Assembly: GCF_024713945.1 (NCBI RefSeq)
Contig: NC_134678.1
Coordinates: 5,332,001-5,396,000 of the forward strand
Origin: Dermatophagoides farinae
Taxonomy: Eukaryota > Arthropoda > Arachnida > Sarcoptiformes > Pyroglyphidae
Direction of reading: 5' to 3'
Length of the DNA: 64,000 nucleotides
Of the stretch, positions 1-8,670 are shown piece by piece. The translations under genes were made by a program, and so were the position numbers. Position 1 is the stretch's first letter; the number at the start of each line of letters is the position of its first letter. The notes beneath the pieces are model-generated. The model saw only the letters and a list, made by a program, of their open reading frames with translations. It did not search any database and had not been told where the DNA came from.

Positions 1-1395
1 AAAATTAGGATAAACAGGCATAAAATCAATATTTTTCGAGAATTTTAGATTTTTTGGTTTTTGTTCCGAAAATGATGACATTGCAATATTACGTCGCGTT
101 CTTCGGAGTGGTTTCATTTCTTTAGGAACTTTCTCGATTGACGGTATTGGAAAAGATTCATCATTATCACGATCATCATCGTCATCATCATCACGATCAT
201 CATCTTCTTCATTTGATGGTGGTTCATCACTGTCCGATTCTCCTCGGGGTTCATTCTTGGTTGCTGTTTGTGTATCAAATTGGTTATCAAAATCATCGCG
301 TAAATCTTCAGGATCTGCATCTGGTTCTTTGTCCGGTTCTGGTTCTGACTCAGGTTCCTGTTCTTCCTTTTCTTGGACATTGCTCGGTGATTCCGATGTT
401 TCATTAGCATTGCTGTCATTGGTTTCACTACTTTCAGGCTGGGTGTTATCACTTGAAATATCTTTTCCATTGTTTGTATCGTGATTGTCATTCTCTTCTA
501 TTTTTTCAGGATTCGGTGCCGTATCTGGCAATTCTTCAATATAATTTTGACTTCCATCATTGATTTCTTTGTTTGATTGAATCGATTTGCGGTGACGATT
601 TAGATATTCGAACGGATCATAAGGTAAAGGGTTGTCATCATCAGTATTTTCTTCTTCTTTGTCATCATGATGATTATCATTAGTGTCATCATTGTTGTCT
701 TCATCATCGCTAACATCGTTTGGATAATCGTCGCTTTCTTTCTCCAAACATTTATCTACTTTATCGGGTTCATTCGACCTTATCGGTTTATTATCATCTG
801 AAGGAGCTGAACAAGGAAAAGTTTGCCGTTGATGATCTGAATCAGAAATTTGTTTTGAATCTGTGCAATCATTTTTTGGTTTATCAAATTTCCAGTCATT
901 TGACATATCTAATGATGGTAATCCAAACGATGTGAATTCATCTAATGAATACGTAGGTGAAAATGTTGATTGTGGAAACATTTGTGGTTGAAAATTCAAA
1001 AGTAATTCAGGCTGACCTGACAACACTAAGGAATTGGGTTCCATCATCGTTAATGATGATGATTCCGGAAGAAATTGTTGAGTATTTGATTGTTGATTCG
1101 GAATATTATTGATTTGAATGTCCAATTTATTATTATGATCAGACAGTAAAAATTGTGGACGCCAATTTGTATCGAAAATATTCAATATGGATTCAGATCC
1201 GGTGAGATTTTCATTCTTATTGATTTGTTTTTCATTATTAACTGTAGAAGAATTTGAAACTTTAAGTAGAATTTGGCGAAGAATATCCGGTTTCATCACT
1301 TTTTGATCGCACAAACAATTATTCAAATTGAATGCTGTAATGATAATATATGAAAACAGTAAACTTTTAAAAATATTTTTTGTTGGAACAGACAT
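1..1395 (-). CDS. secreted Asp/Glu-rich acidic protein, 3' part cut by window edge
   Basis: The minus strand is open from the ATG at 1393-1395 down to base 1 (465 codons, no stop), so the protein continues beyond the left edge. Residues 1-31 look like a signal peptide: a short basic start, a hydrophobic stretch (IFKSLLFSYIIITAF), then NNCLCDQK. The next ~170 residues are Asn/Gln/Ser/Leu-rich. From about residue 215 the chain becomes strongly acidic, with runs of Asp, Glu and Ser (for example DDDRDDDDDDRDNDES). Near residue 447 the acidic part gives way to a basic LRRTRRN segment that fits a furin-type site (R-x-R-R) and then a Lys-rich stretch. I recognise no family. It resembles in composition the secreted acidic protein at 47.3-48.6 kb but I see no clear alignment. 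Mineral- or cation-binding is only a guess. The F-box gene lies divergently 809 bp away. Confidence 0.72.
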   Translation of the reverse strand, partial: MSVPTKNIFKSLLFSYIIITAFNLNNCLCDQKVMKPDILRQILLKVSNSSTVNNEKQINKNENLTGSESILNIFDTNWRPQFLLSDHNNKLDIQINNIPNQQSNTQQFLPESSSLTMMEPNSLVLSGQPELLLNFQPQMFPQSTFSPTYSLDEFTSFGLPSLDMSNDWKFDKPKNDCTDSKQISDSDHQRQTFPCSAPSDDNKPIRSNEPDKVDKCLEKESDDYPNDVSDDEDNNDDTNDNHHDDKEEENTDDDNPLPYDPFEYLNRHRKSIQSNKEINDGSQNYIEELPDTAPNPEKIEENDNHDTNNGKDISSDNTQPESSETNDSNANETSESPSNVQEKEEQEPESEPEPDKEPDADPEDLRDDFDNQFDTQTATKNEPRGESDSDEPPSNEEDDDRDDDDDDDRDNDESFPIPSIEKVPKEMKPLRRTRRNIAMSSFSEQKPKNLKFSKNIDFMPVYPNF

Positions 1396-2204
1396 GTTGA
1401 CAACAGGACGAACAACGTTGACAATGTTCCAATAAGATACGATATGATAAACCAATCCATCCATTCTAATCTCATTCAAGATCAATACGAACAAGTTTTT
1501 GTTATTTTGCCAAAATTCATCAGTTCATTTGATAGAGTGATTCGGGAATGAATGAAAATAATGATGATAAAAAAAACAATATAAAGAGAAATAGTATAGA
1601 CGATTCCCGGTATTGTAAGTTGTCGGTAATCATGTGTGTCGAGCATATATACAAACACAGGATTTCCTTATTCGTTCACGAAAAAAAAAATCATATCAAT
1701 TGTTCATCACGAACTGTGTGAAATAAAAAAAAAAATTTAATCAATCTGAATGAAATTGAAACCAAAATTTATAATTTGTTTTTTTTTTCTTTTTTTGAAA
1801 GAAATTGAAAAGAAAAATCCACTTTTTTCAATCGAATGCACGTTCATCTTGAATTGTGTCTGTGTAGCAAACATAAAATTCGGTATATAACGATAAAATG
1901 GAAAAAAAATATTGGAAACCAATATAATTATCGAATGCGGAAAAAAAACATAAAATTGACATTAGATTGAGTAGAAAAATTAAATGAAGAACAGGAAACA
2001 TCTAAGTTTGTTTTAAAAATTTTCAGAAACAAAAATTTAATGAACGAAAAAATTCCCGTACGCTAAGCAAATCAGCTGTTTCCAAAGTTGATTGATATTA
2101 TTCTATTGGATTATACCAAACAGATCATTATGTCTTTTATATTCTTTTGTTATTTAATTTGTTGAATCCAATTTCCAACTACGAATACACATTGATCATT
2201 ATCT
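1396..2204. other. intergenic region between divergent genes
   Basis: This stretch lies between the starts of the acidic-protein gene (minus) and the F-box gene (plus) and should hold both promoters. It is AT-rich with several poly-A/T tracts. A TATATA element on either strand near 1647-1652 is a possible core promoter for the minus gene. The short reading frames here are low-complexity and not convincing. Confidence 0.5.
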
Positions 2205-3209
2205 ATGGATAAAGTTCCAGTGGAATTGTGGATGAAAATCTTTTCATCATTAACAAATAATGATTTATTGTCATTAAGATTGGTCAATCATCATTGTAAT
2301 GATATTGTTCTACAATGTATCCAACCTATTATCGTTTATTTTCGTTACATTACACCAGGATCTAAAAATTTCCAAGCAATTCTACAGAAAGATGAATCAT
2401 TAAATAATTCAAATATTCATTACAAAATATTTTATAATCATTGGAAAAAATTTCAAGAATTTAGCAAGGTATTTGAGATTGAACATTTGTGTATAGAAAA
2501 TTTAGAAGATCCAATCTATTGGAAATCGATTCTAGAAAATGATGAACTATTTCAGACACAATTGAAAACAATTTTTAGTCATCTTAAATCATTGCGATTT
2601 AAAAATTGTTTAAATTTTGAAATATTAAAAATTGGTTGGGAAATTATCGTGAAAACCGTGAAAAAATTATATCTAAATGATTGTTTTTTAATCAATAATA
2701 ATTTCGATTATTATTCAACAGAAAAAATTAATTCATCACTAATCACAACACTCGATCTACAAGGAAGTCGGTTGAATGATAAAATCTTTTACAACATAAC
2801 CAAACATTTAAATCGATTAAAACATTTGAATTGTGCCAATACACGAATGCGTTTCTATTTTCATCTCATTCGACGTTCATATTTCTTATTAACATCATTG
2901 AACAATATCGATTTTCAACCTGTTACAACCTATGCATTCACATATTGTGCTCTTTCCTATTATTTGAACCAAATTCAAAATGAATCAAATTCATATTTGG
3001 AAGAGATTCAAATTGGACCATTACTCAATGTGGAAAATCTAACCGATTTGATTAGTTGTTCTGGTTCAAAAAATTTACGAAAAATTCATCTATGGTTTTA
3101 TGAAATGGATTTCGATGCAAGACGACAAGAATTTGAAAAAAATTTCAGTCATTGTATTGTAAAAATTATATATCATCGTCTTCCATGTGATATTCAAGTA
3201 AAAATTTGA
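2205..3209 (+). CDS. F-box protein with degenerate leucine-rich region
   Basis: A single open exon of 334 codons starts at the ATG at 2205. Residues 3-37 match an F-box: VPVELWMKIFSSLTNNDLLS followed by LRLVNHHCNDIV. This is the Skp1-binding part of SCF ubiquitin ligases. The remaining ~290 residues contain loosely spaced Leu/Ile motifs such as LKSLRFKNCLNFEIL, VKKLYLNDCF, LITTLDLQGSRL and LKHLNCANTRM, typical of a diverged leucine-rich repeat fold that would bind the substrate. There is no signal peptide or membrane segment. The partner substrate cannot be told from sequence. RRS1 starts 129 bp downstream on the same strand. A second F-box/LRR gene is at 12-13 kb, but the two proteins do not look like recent duplicates. 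Confidence 0.8.
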   Translation: MDKVPVELWMKIFSSLTNNDLLSLRLVNHHCNDIVLQCIQPIIVYFRYITPGSKNFQAILQKDESLNNSNIHYKIFYNHWKKFQEFSKVFEIEHLCIENLEDPIYWKSILENDELFQTQLKTIFSHLKSLRFKNCLNFEILKIGWEIIVKTVKKLYLNDCFLINNNFDYYSTEKINSSLITTLDLQGSRLNDKIFYNITKHLNRLKHLNCANTRMRFYFHLIRRSYFLLTSLNNIDFQPVTTYAFTYCALSYYLNQIQNESNSYLEEIQIGPLLNVENLTDLISCSGSKNLRKIHLWFYEMDFDARRQEFEKNFSHCIVKIIYHRLPCDIQVKI

Positions 3210-3213
3210 AAAT

Positions 3214-3248
3214 AATCGATACTGAATTTGCTTAAAACAATCGATAGT
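3214..3248. promoter_or_regulatory. paired ATCGATA elements upstream of RRS1
   Basis: Two near-identical decamers, AATCGATACT at 3214-3223 and AATCGATAGT at 3239-3248, stand 25 bp apart in the 129-bp gap before the RRS1 start. The core resembles the DREF site TATCGATA of insects, which sits in promoters of growth genes. The TCGATAGT form recurs upstream of the RCC1-like gene at 6201-6208. Function is inferred. Confidence 0.3.
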
Positions 3249-3338
3249 ATTCTAAACACGTGTTATTTTTTAAAAATATATTTAAAAGTCATATCAATAT
3301 CAATCATTATCAATTTTTGTAAAATTTAAATTGTAAAA

Positions 3339-4556
3339 ATGGTTTCTATTGAAGGTATATTGAAAAAAGCCTCAGACCAAGAGGAGAAAGCTCAACAATT
3401 AGTTACTGTTGATTCGAAACAAATCGATTTAACCTATGACTTGGCACATCTTGCTGCATTTGATCCGAATATATTGGATTTACAATCTCTCAAGTGAGTA
3501 TAAAACGTGAAATTATAAATTAATAAATTAAATTCATTTAAATTTTCGATAAAAAGGTCTGAAAAACGTGAAGAATATATTAAATCATTAACCAGAGACA
3601 ATACACAACTTGTTTTGAACCAGATTTGGAATTTGGAGACAAAACGTGTTGATAATGTAATAACTGCAGTGTTACCTAAACAAGCAGTCTATAACCTACC
3701 GCGAACTAAACCAATTCCTAAACCTAAACCTCCCACTAAATGGGAACTTTTTGCTCGTTCTAAAGGTATTACCAAAAAGAAAAAGGAACGAATGGTTTGG
3801 GATGAAGTTACCAAACAATGGCGTCCACGTTTCGGTTATCGTTCGATTGCTCAACAAAAACAAGAAAATGAATGGATGATTGAAGTACCTGATCAGGCAA
3901 ATCCTAACGAAGATTATTTCGCTAAACGATCCGAAGAACGAAATGAACGTGTTGCTAAGAATGAATTACAACGACTTCGAAATATCTCAAGAAATCTAAA
4001 ATTACGATTACCTGGAACATCTGGTATCCTACCAAATCTTGACTCCAATAACAAAACGGATCAATTGATTAATGCCAAAAATTTGACCCAAAAATCTAAT
4101 GCATCTATGGGTAAATTTTTTAAAATTGATTCACCAAAAGAATCAACATCGAGAAAGACTACCGGAGAGAAGAGAAAATTCGAATCAAATTTCAAATCCG
4201 ATCTACAAGATGAAAAGCAAAAAAATATTGAATTAATGAACAAGGTTTTGGCCACACAGAAGCGTCAATCTGCTGATAGGAATGCCATGGAACATCAAAC
4301 AAATAAAACGTAAATGATTTTAATATTTTAATGTGTAATTTAATGATTATATTATAACTGTGATTGTAGATTGAAACAGATGAATAAGCGATTGAATATA
4401 GTTTCGCAACAAAAACGCACCAACACTGATAATGAGGAAAATGGACCAAAATCGAATGCCAAAAAAGGACCTAAAGGAAACAAAACAAATAAAGGAATCA
4501 AAAAAGCCAGATTGAAACAAAGTAAAAAAGTCGGCAATCGAAAAAAGGGAAAATAG
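3339..4556 (+). CDS. RRS1: ribosome biogenesis regulatory protein RRS1
   Basis: Three exons, 3339-3493, 3557-4309 and 4370-4556, join in frame into 364 residues, essentially the length of human RRS1 (365). Both introns are short (63 and 60 bp) with GT..AG ends. The N-terminal part matches the family: LTYDLAHLAAFDPNILD, then LTRDNTQLVLNQIWNLET, a proline-rich LPRTKPIPKPKPPTKWELFA block and a KGIxKKKKERMVWDE segment followed by W-RPRFGY. The C-terminus is Lys-rich (KKARLKQSKKVGNRKKGK), as expected for a nucleolar protein. In yeast and animals RRS1 works with RPF2 to bring the 5S RNP into the pre-60S particle. The gene ends only 27 bp from the end of the convergent RCC1-like gene. A plus-strand AATAAA at 4631-4636, inside that neighbour's coding sequence, is the first good poly-A signal. 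Confidence 0.93.
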
Positions 4557-4583
4557 ATACAAAATCTCTTACATGTCTTCTTT

Positions 4584-6101
4584 TCAATTGAATCTATATT
4601 TCTTATTTTTCGAATGTTCATTAATTTTCGAATAAAAAGAGTGTGATGAAAAATTTAATTTTTCAATTGGTTTTGAATTTGATTCCAGAAATTCTTGATT
4701 TTCAGCTGTTTGAAATTCGAAATCTGCATTGTTTAGCGCTATCATATTCTCAACTACAATTGGTAATCGATAAGAGATAGATTCCACATCACTTGATGTA
4801 AACATTAATCTTGAAGTTTGAAAATCTACTGACATTCTTTCCAATTCTTTTCTGACACAAGGTTCGAACAGTAATTTTTGTGTTTTCAAATATCTCATGT
4901 AGTAATATAAGGCTGCAAATGAATAATTCATCCATTTGCAGCAATCGATACCTTGAGTACGTTTTTTCAAGTTATCAGAATATTGTTCGAATAAATTACG
5001 TTCGATTCGAATGTATTTATCGAATCGCTCATATGATTCCATTCCTTGAATGTTGATAAAATGTTTACTTGAATCGTGAGAAAAAATTCGACGATTGAAT
5101 TCAGCCAAATTATTCAATGTCTTCAGTTCCAAACATTCTTTAGGCAATTCTAGAGCTTCATATAAGAATCCTTTGGTGAATAGATAAGCGACATCAGGAA
5201 CCGATGATCGAAAAACTTTTTGCAAGCAAAACTTCTCGTCCATTAAATAGAAATTTGAGCTTTCTTTGTCCATAAGAAAGAAACATTCATTAATTCGTGA
5301 TTGTTCATAAGAATGATAAATATTTTCGATTTTAATATTGGGAATAAGATGAATAATTGATGTCTTGAGATAACGCACACCTAACAAATTAAATTGAAAA
5401 AGCTTTCCATCATCATCTAACAATAAAGTGATACGATGACTCATGATGATCTTTTTCAAGTCAGCAAACATTTCATTCACGCTGCCAATTATTAATTCTT
5501 CGGATGAATTTTTCGGGATTCTACCGTAACGTAAATGTCCATCCTCATAATATATCAAGAAACATTTATTAGGGCCACAGGCAATCATTTTCACAGATAT
5601 TGAGCTTTTTATGGGGAAGTTATAAAATGACATTGATTCTTGACTCCAATCTTGAATCATTAAATTTCCTTGATGATTTACGGATATTAATTTACGAATA
5701 CTGCAATCGAAATCGATAATTTGTTTGTCAATCAGAATTGGCCTATCAACAATTCTATCGTCGAATCTAAATTGATTGTGTTCATTTATGCCCCATCCAT
5801 ATAAATCACCACCAGTGGTCAGAGCATATACAATACTTCCATAACGATTAGTAATTATTTTTTTGATAGGTTTGCCAGCCAATTCGGTAAATTCACTCCA
5901 AGCTAATGGGTCATTTGGCTGTAACTTACTTTGACAAATGTTGAGACGGAATGAGAAAACCCGATGTTGTCGACTATTCCACACAATAACAGACTGATTT
6001 GCATCATAAAGTAAACATTTGTCGAATTCGTATTTTTCAAGATATACAGATGGAATCATTGATAAAACTGGATATAAATTGATATCGTGAATTTTGGACA
6101 T
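4584..6101 (-). CDS. diverged RCC1-repeat protein, possible BTB remnant
   Basis: One uninterrupted exon gives 505 residues from the ATG at 6099-6101 (MSKIHDINLYP). The frame stays open upstream only through a GTG, so this ATG is the likely start. Around residues 90-125 there is an RCC1-type blade: YGSIVYALTTGGDLYGWGIN followed by EHNQFR. Further blade-like segments (for example SVNHQGNLMIQDW and LLLDDDGKLFQFNLLGVR) are weak. This suggests a degenerate seven-bladed propeller in the first ~300 residues. The C-terminal third is helical; the segment WMNYSFAALYYYMRYLKT resembles the end of a BTB domain, as in RCBTB proteins, but I would not call a BTB from it. There is no signal peptide. The role (adaptor or exchange factor) is unknown. 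It lies tail to tail with RRS1, and its 3' end overlaps the RRS1 transcript if that uses the AATAAA at 4631. Confidence 0.68.
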   Translation of the reverse strand: MSKIHDINLYPVLSMIPSVYLEKYEFDKCLLYDANQSVIVWNSRQHRVFSFRLNICQSKLQPNDPLAWSEFTELAGKPIKKIITNRYGSIVYALTTGGDLYGWGINEHNQFRFDDRIVDRPILIDKQIIDFDCSIRKLISVNHQGNLMIQDWSQESMSFYNFPIKSSISVKMIACGPNKCFLIYYEDGHLRYGRIPKNSSEELIIGSVNEMFADLKKIIMSHRITLLLDDDGKLFQFNLLGVRYLKTSIIHLIPNIKIENIYHSYEQSRINECFFLMDKESSNFYLMDEKFCLQKVFRSSVPDVAYLFTKGFLYEALELPKECLELKTLNNLAEFNRRIFSHDSSKHFINIQGMESYERFDKYIRIERNLFEQYSDNLKKRTQGIDCCKWMNYSFAALYYYMRYLKTQKLLFEPCVRKELERMSVDFQTSRLMFTSSDVESISYRLPIVVENMIALNNADFEFQTAENQEFLESNSKPIEKLNFSSHSFYSKINEHSKNKKYRFN

Positions 6102-6184
6102 TTTTGAGTGAATTTCGAAATGAAATCGTCGCTTGTAGAATTTAAAGTGGAAAGCACACACCGGACACAGTGGAAAGGAGCAAT

Positions 6185-6208
6185 ACTATCGATTAATTTT
6201 TCGATAGT
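6185..6208. promoter_or_regulatory. ACTATCGA inverted repeat in promoter of the RCC1-like gene
   Basis: ACTATCGA (6185-6192) and TCGATAGT (6201-6208) form a perfect 8-bp inverted repeat around an 8-bp AT spacer. The site is 84-107 bp upstream of the RCC1-like start codon, between that gene and the 3' end of ALG10. It could bind a dimeric factor of the DREF type; this is inference from the TATCGAT core. Confidence 0.3.
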
Positions 6209-6278
6209 GAAGAACAAGTAAACAAATAAACAAATAAATTTTTTATTCGAAAAAAATTTTTTCAATTTAAAGAAAAGT

Positions 6279-8670
6279 TTACCAAATTATTCTTTGAATC
6301 AAATTTTCCTCTCCATATGGAAAGGTTTTAAAATTAAAAATTAAAAGTGTAGCCAAATTCAAAAAGGCTATCCAAAATAATTCCAATATTAATCGAGTGA
6401 TCATACATGCTTCTCGATCGATAATATGCAAACGCCAAAACAGATAAGGAGTGATGAAATAACGAAATTCAATCAAACGTTGTGGTATGATGACGATGGT
6501 TAGTAGAATAAAAAATACTATTTTTCGAATATTCTCGAATGCATTTCGAATCGATTTTTTAGAATCTTCTAAATAATTATTTGATGACCAATTTAAACAA
6601 TTGAGATTAAACAGATTCCACATTGATACGGCTGTTATTATATATAATGGTAACGGAGAATAACGAGTCCATGGTCGATCTGTTCGATACCAGAATCGTT
6701 TCCAAAGATAAAAAACATAATGACGATTATCAGCCAATAAGTATGGATGTTCATAAGTGAATGGTGGTGATAGACAGTTAGCTAAAAGAATGGCTATCAA
6801 TAAGAACCAAGATGGTTTAGAGATGAATTGTCGGAAAATTCGTAACAAATTATTTCGTGTTAAAATCCAAGGCCATGCAAATAAAAACACGAAAGTTAGA
6901 AAATATGGAATTTGAGCCAAATGTAGAACGGCCTGATGAGCATTTCGATCACCCAATACAATTCCTAAAAAAAATTATGATTTTTGTTTATAACCTATTT
7001 GATAATAAAAATGATTTATTAAATAAATAAAATACCTTGGTTAAGATAGATAAAAGTAAGAAAAGCCAAACCATTCAGGATGTAACCGTAACAGTGTCGA
7101 AAAATTTGAAGTATCCAATCCAATAGAAAACAAATCAAATAATATGGATGCGAGAGCTGATGTTGATGCAAACGAAAACGCATCTTTATCGATCCGAATT
7201 CAAATTGTAACTTTTTATAATCATAATATTGGCCATAAGATTCAGCAAAAATCTGCATTGGAAAAAAAGATGTTAATACAATAAATCAATTCGAATGAAA
7301 AAAAATAAAATCCATATATCTCTTACATTTATAGCTGTAATTGAAGCAAGAAAAAATATCCATATAATGTTAGTCTGACGAAACCAAAGCGATATAAAAC
7401 CAATAAATGATGCCCAATTGTTTTTTTGATTTAAATGATAATAGTACATAAGAAGTGTAAAGAATATTGATCCAGAATCAGTGTAGTATAAAAAAGTAAA
7501 CATGAACATCGGCGGTAAATGAATGACAATAAAAGATGATAATTTTGTCAAGATCAAAACTTGACGTTCGACAACTTCGTTATTGGCAGACAAATTTTGG
7601 TTTAAAATTTTATACAATAAAATGAAATTTCCCAATGAAAATAAAATATTTATAAAACGAAGTGCAGCCAATGATTGGCAATATCCATTCGTGTTTGAAA
7701 GTAATAAATCAATAGGTTTCAATACCATCGTTGCTATTAAATATAGACCAGGTGGTGTAGTAATTTTTGCATCCCACTAAAAATATTAAAATTTTTTTTA
7801 AATATCTAGCAATTATTTTAAAAAAGGAATTTTTACCTTTGTGAAATTGCCTTGGCAATAAGAAAGTGTTTGTCCACGATGAAATTGTTCGTCAATGAAT
7901 TCTTTTGGCTGGATTCGATTGAACCACAAAAAAGATAGAATGAAACATTCTATAAAATAGAATGAAAATAAAAATTCTGGTTTCTTTAACAGTATCATCA
8001 TTTGTCTAGTCACATGATGATTATCAAGCCAAATTTGAATGGCTGTCAGCTGTTTTTCAACCACTGACATATATTCTTCTGTCTTTGACTTTTGTTTGGA
8101 TGAAGATTGGTCATTTTTAGTAAGAGTCGATAATAGTATGGTTGAATCCAGATCATCGATTTCAGTTTCAATGGTTGAATCTAAATCTTCTTCAAATAAA
8201 TACTCTCCAGGATGAATTAAGGATTTTTTATTTCGTGATAATGTAATCGATGATGTCTTAGAAGGATTTTCTTTGGTACTTGTCATCGTCTGTTTGATAT
8301 TTGGCATCATTATTCGACCAGTGCGACGATCTCTTCGACGATATAACCAAGATGAAGGAGAAGAATCTCGTGGTAACTTGCCAGCTATTGAATGATTGTG
8401 GTATGGTATGGTAGGCGTGGATGATAAAGATCGATGATCCGAACAATTGACTGAATCCGGTGTTTGGGATCGTGAAGAATGTTGTGATGATGTTGAGAAT
8501 ATGGATGATTGATCCATAGATTGAATTTTAGCACGAAGTAAATAACATTGTGAACAATTACTTTGAGCCAATTTTTCGGGTGTCAACGAACGACGAATTG
8601 TAGACGTCGACATCAATGATCTGGATGACAACGTGGATTTTGGCGATTTGTCATTTGGTTGATTTGACAT
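6279..8670 (-). CDS. ALG10: dolichyl-P-Glc alpha-1,2-glucosyltransferase ALG10, with N-terminal extension
   Basis: Four exons on the minus strand, 8670-7837, 7776-7327, 7252-7036 and 6964-6279, join in frame into 728 residues. The family signature is plain: FIDEQFHRGQTLSYCQGNFT, then WDAKITTPPGLYL across the first junction, WFRQTNIIW, GIVLGDRNAHQAVLHLAQIP and HPYLLADNRHYVFYLWKRF. Many hydrophobic segments fit an ER multi-pass membrane enzyme. ALG10 adds the third and last glucose to the lipid-linked oligosaccharide before transfer to protein. Human ALG10 is ~473 residues; here a Ser/Thr-rich hydrophilic region of ~223 residues precedes the first membrane segment in the same exon. An in-frame Met-Met pair (Met224, about base 8001) just before that segment could give a normal-sized enzyme. 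Whether the extension is translated with ALG10, or belongs to a separate product, is open. Confidence 0.9.
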
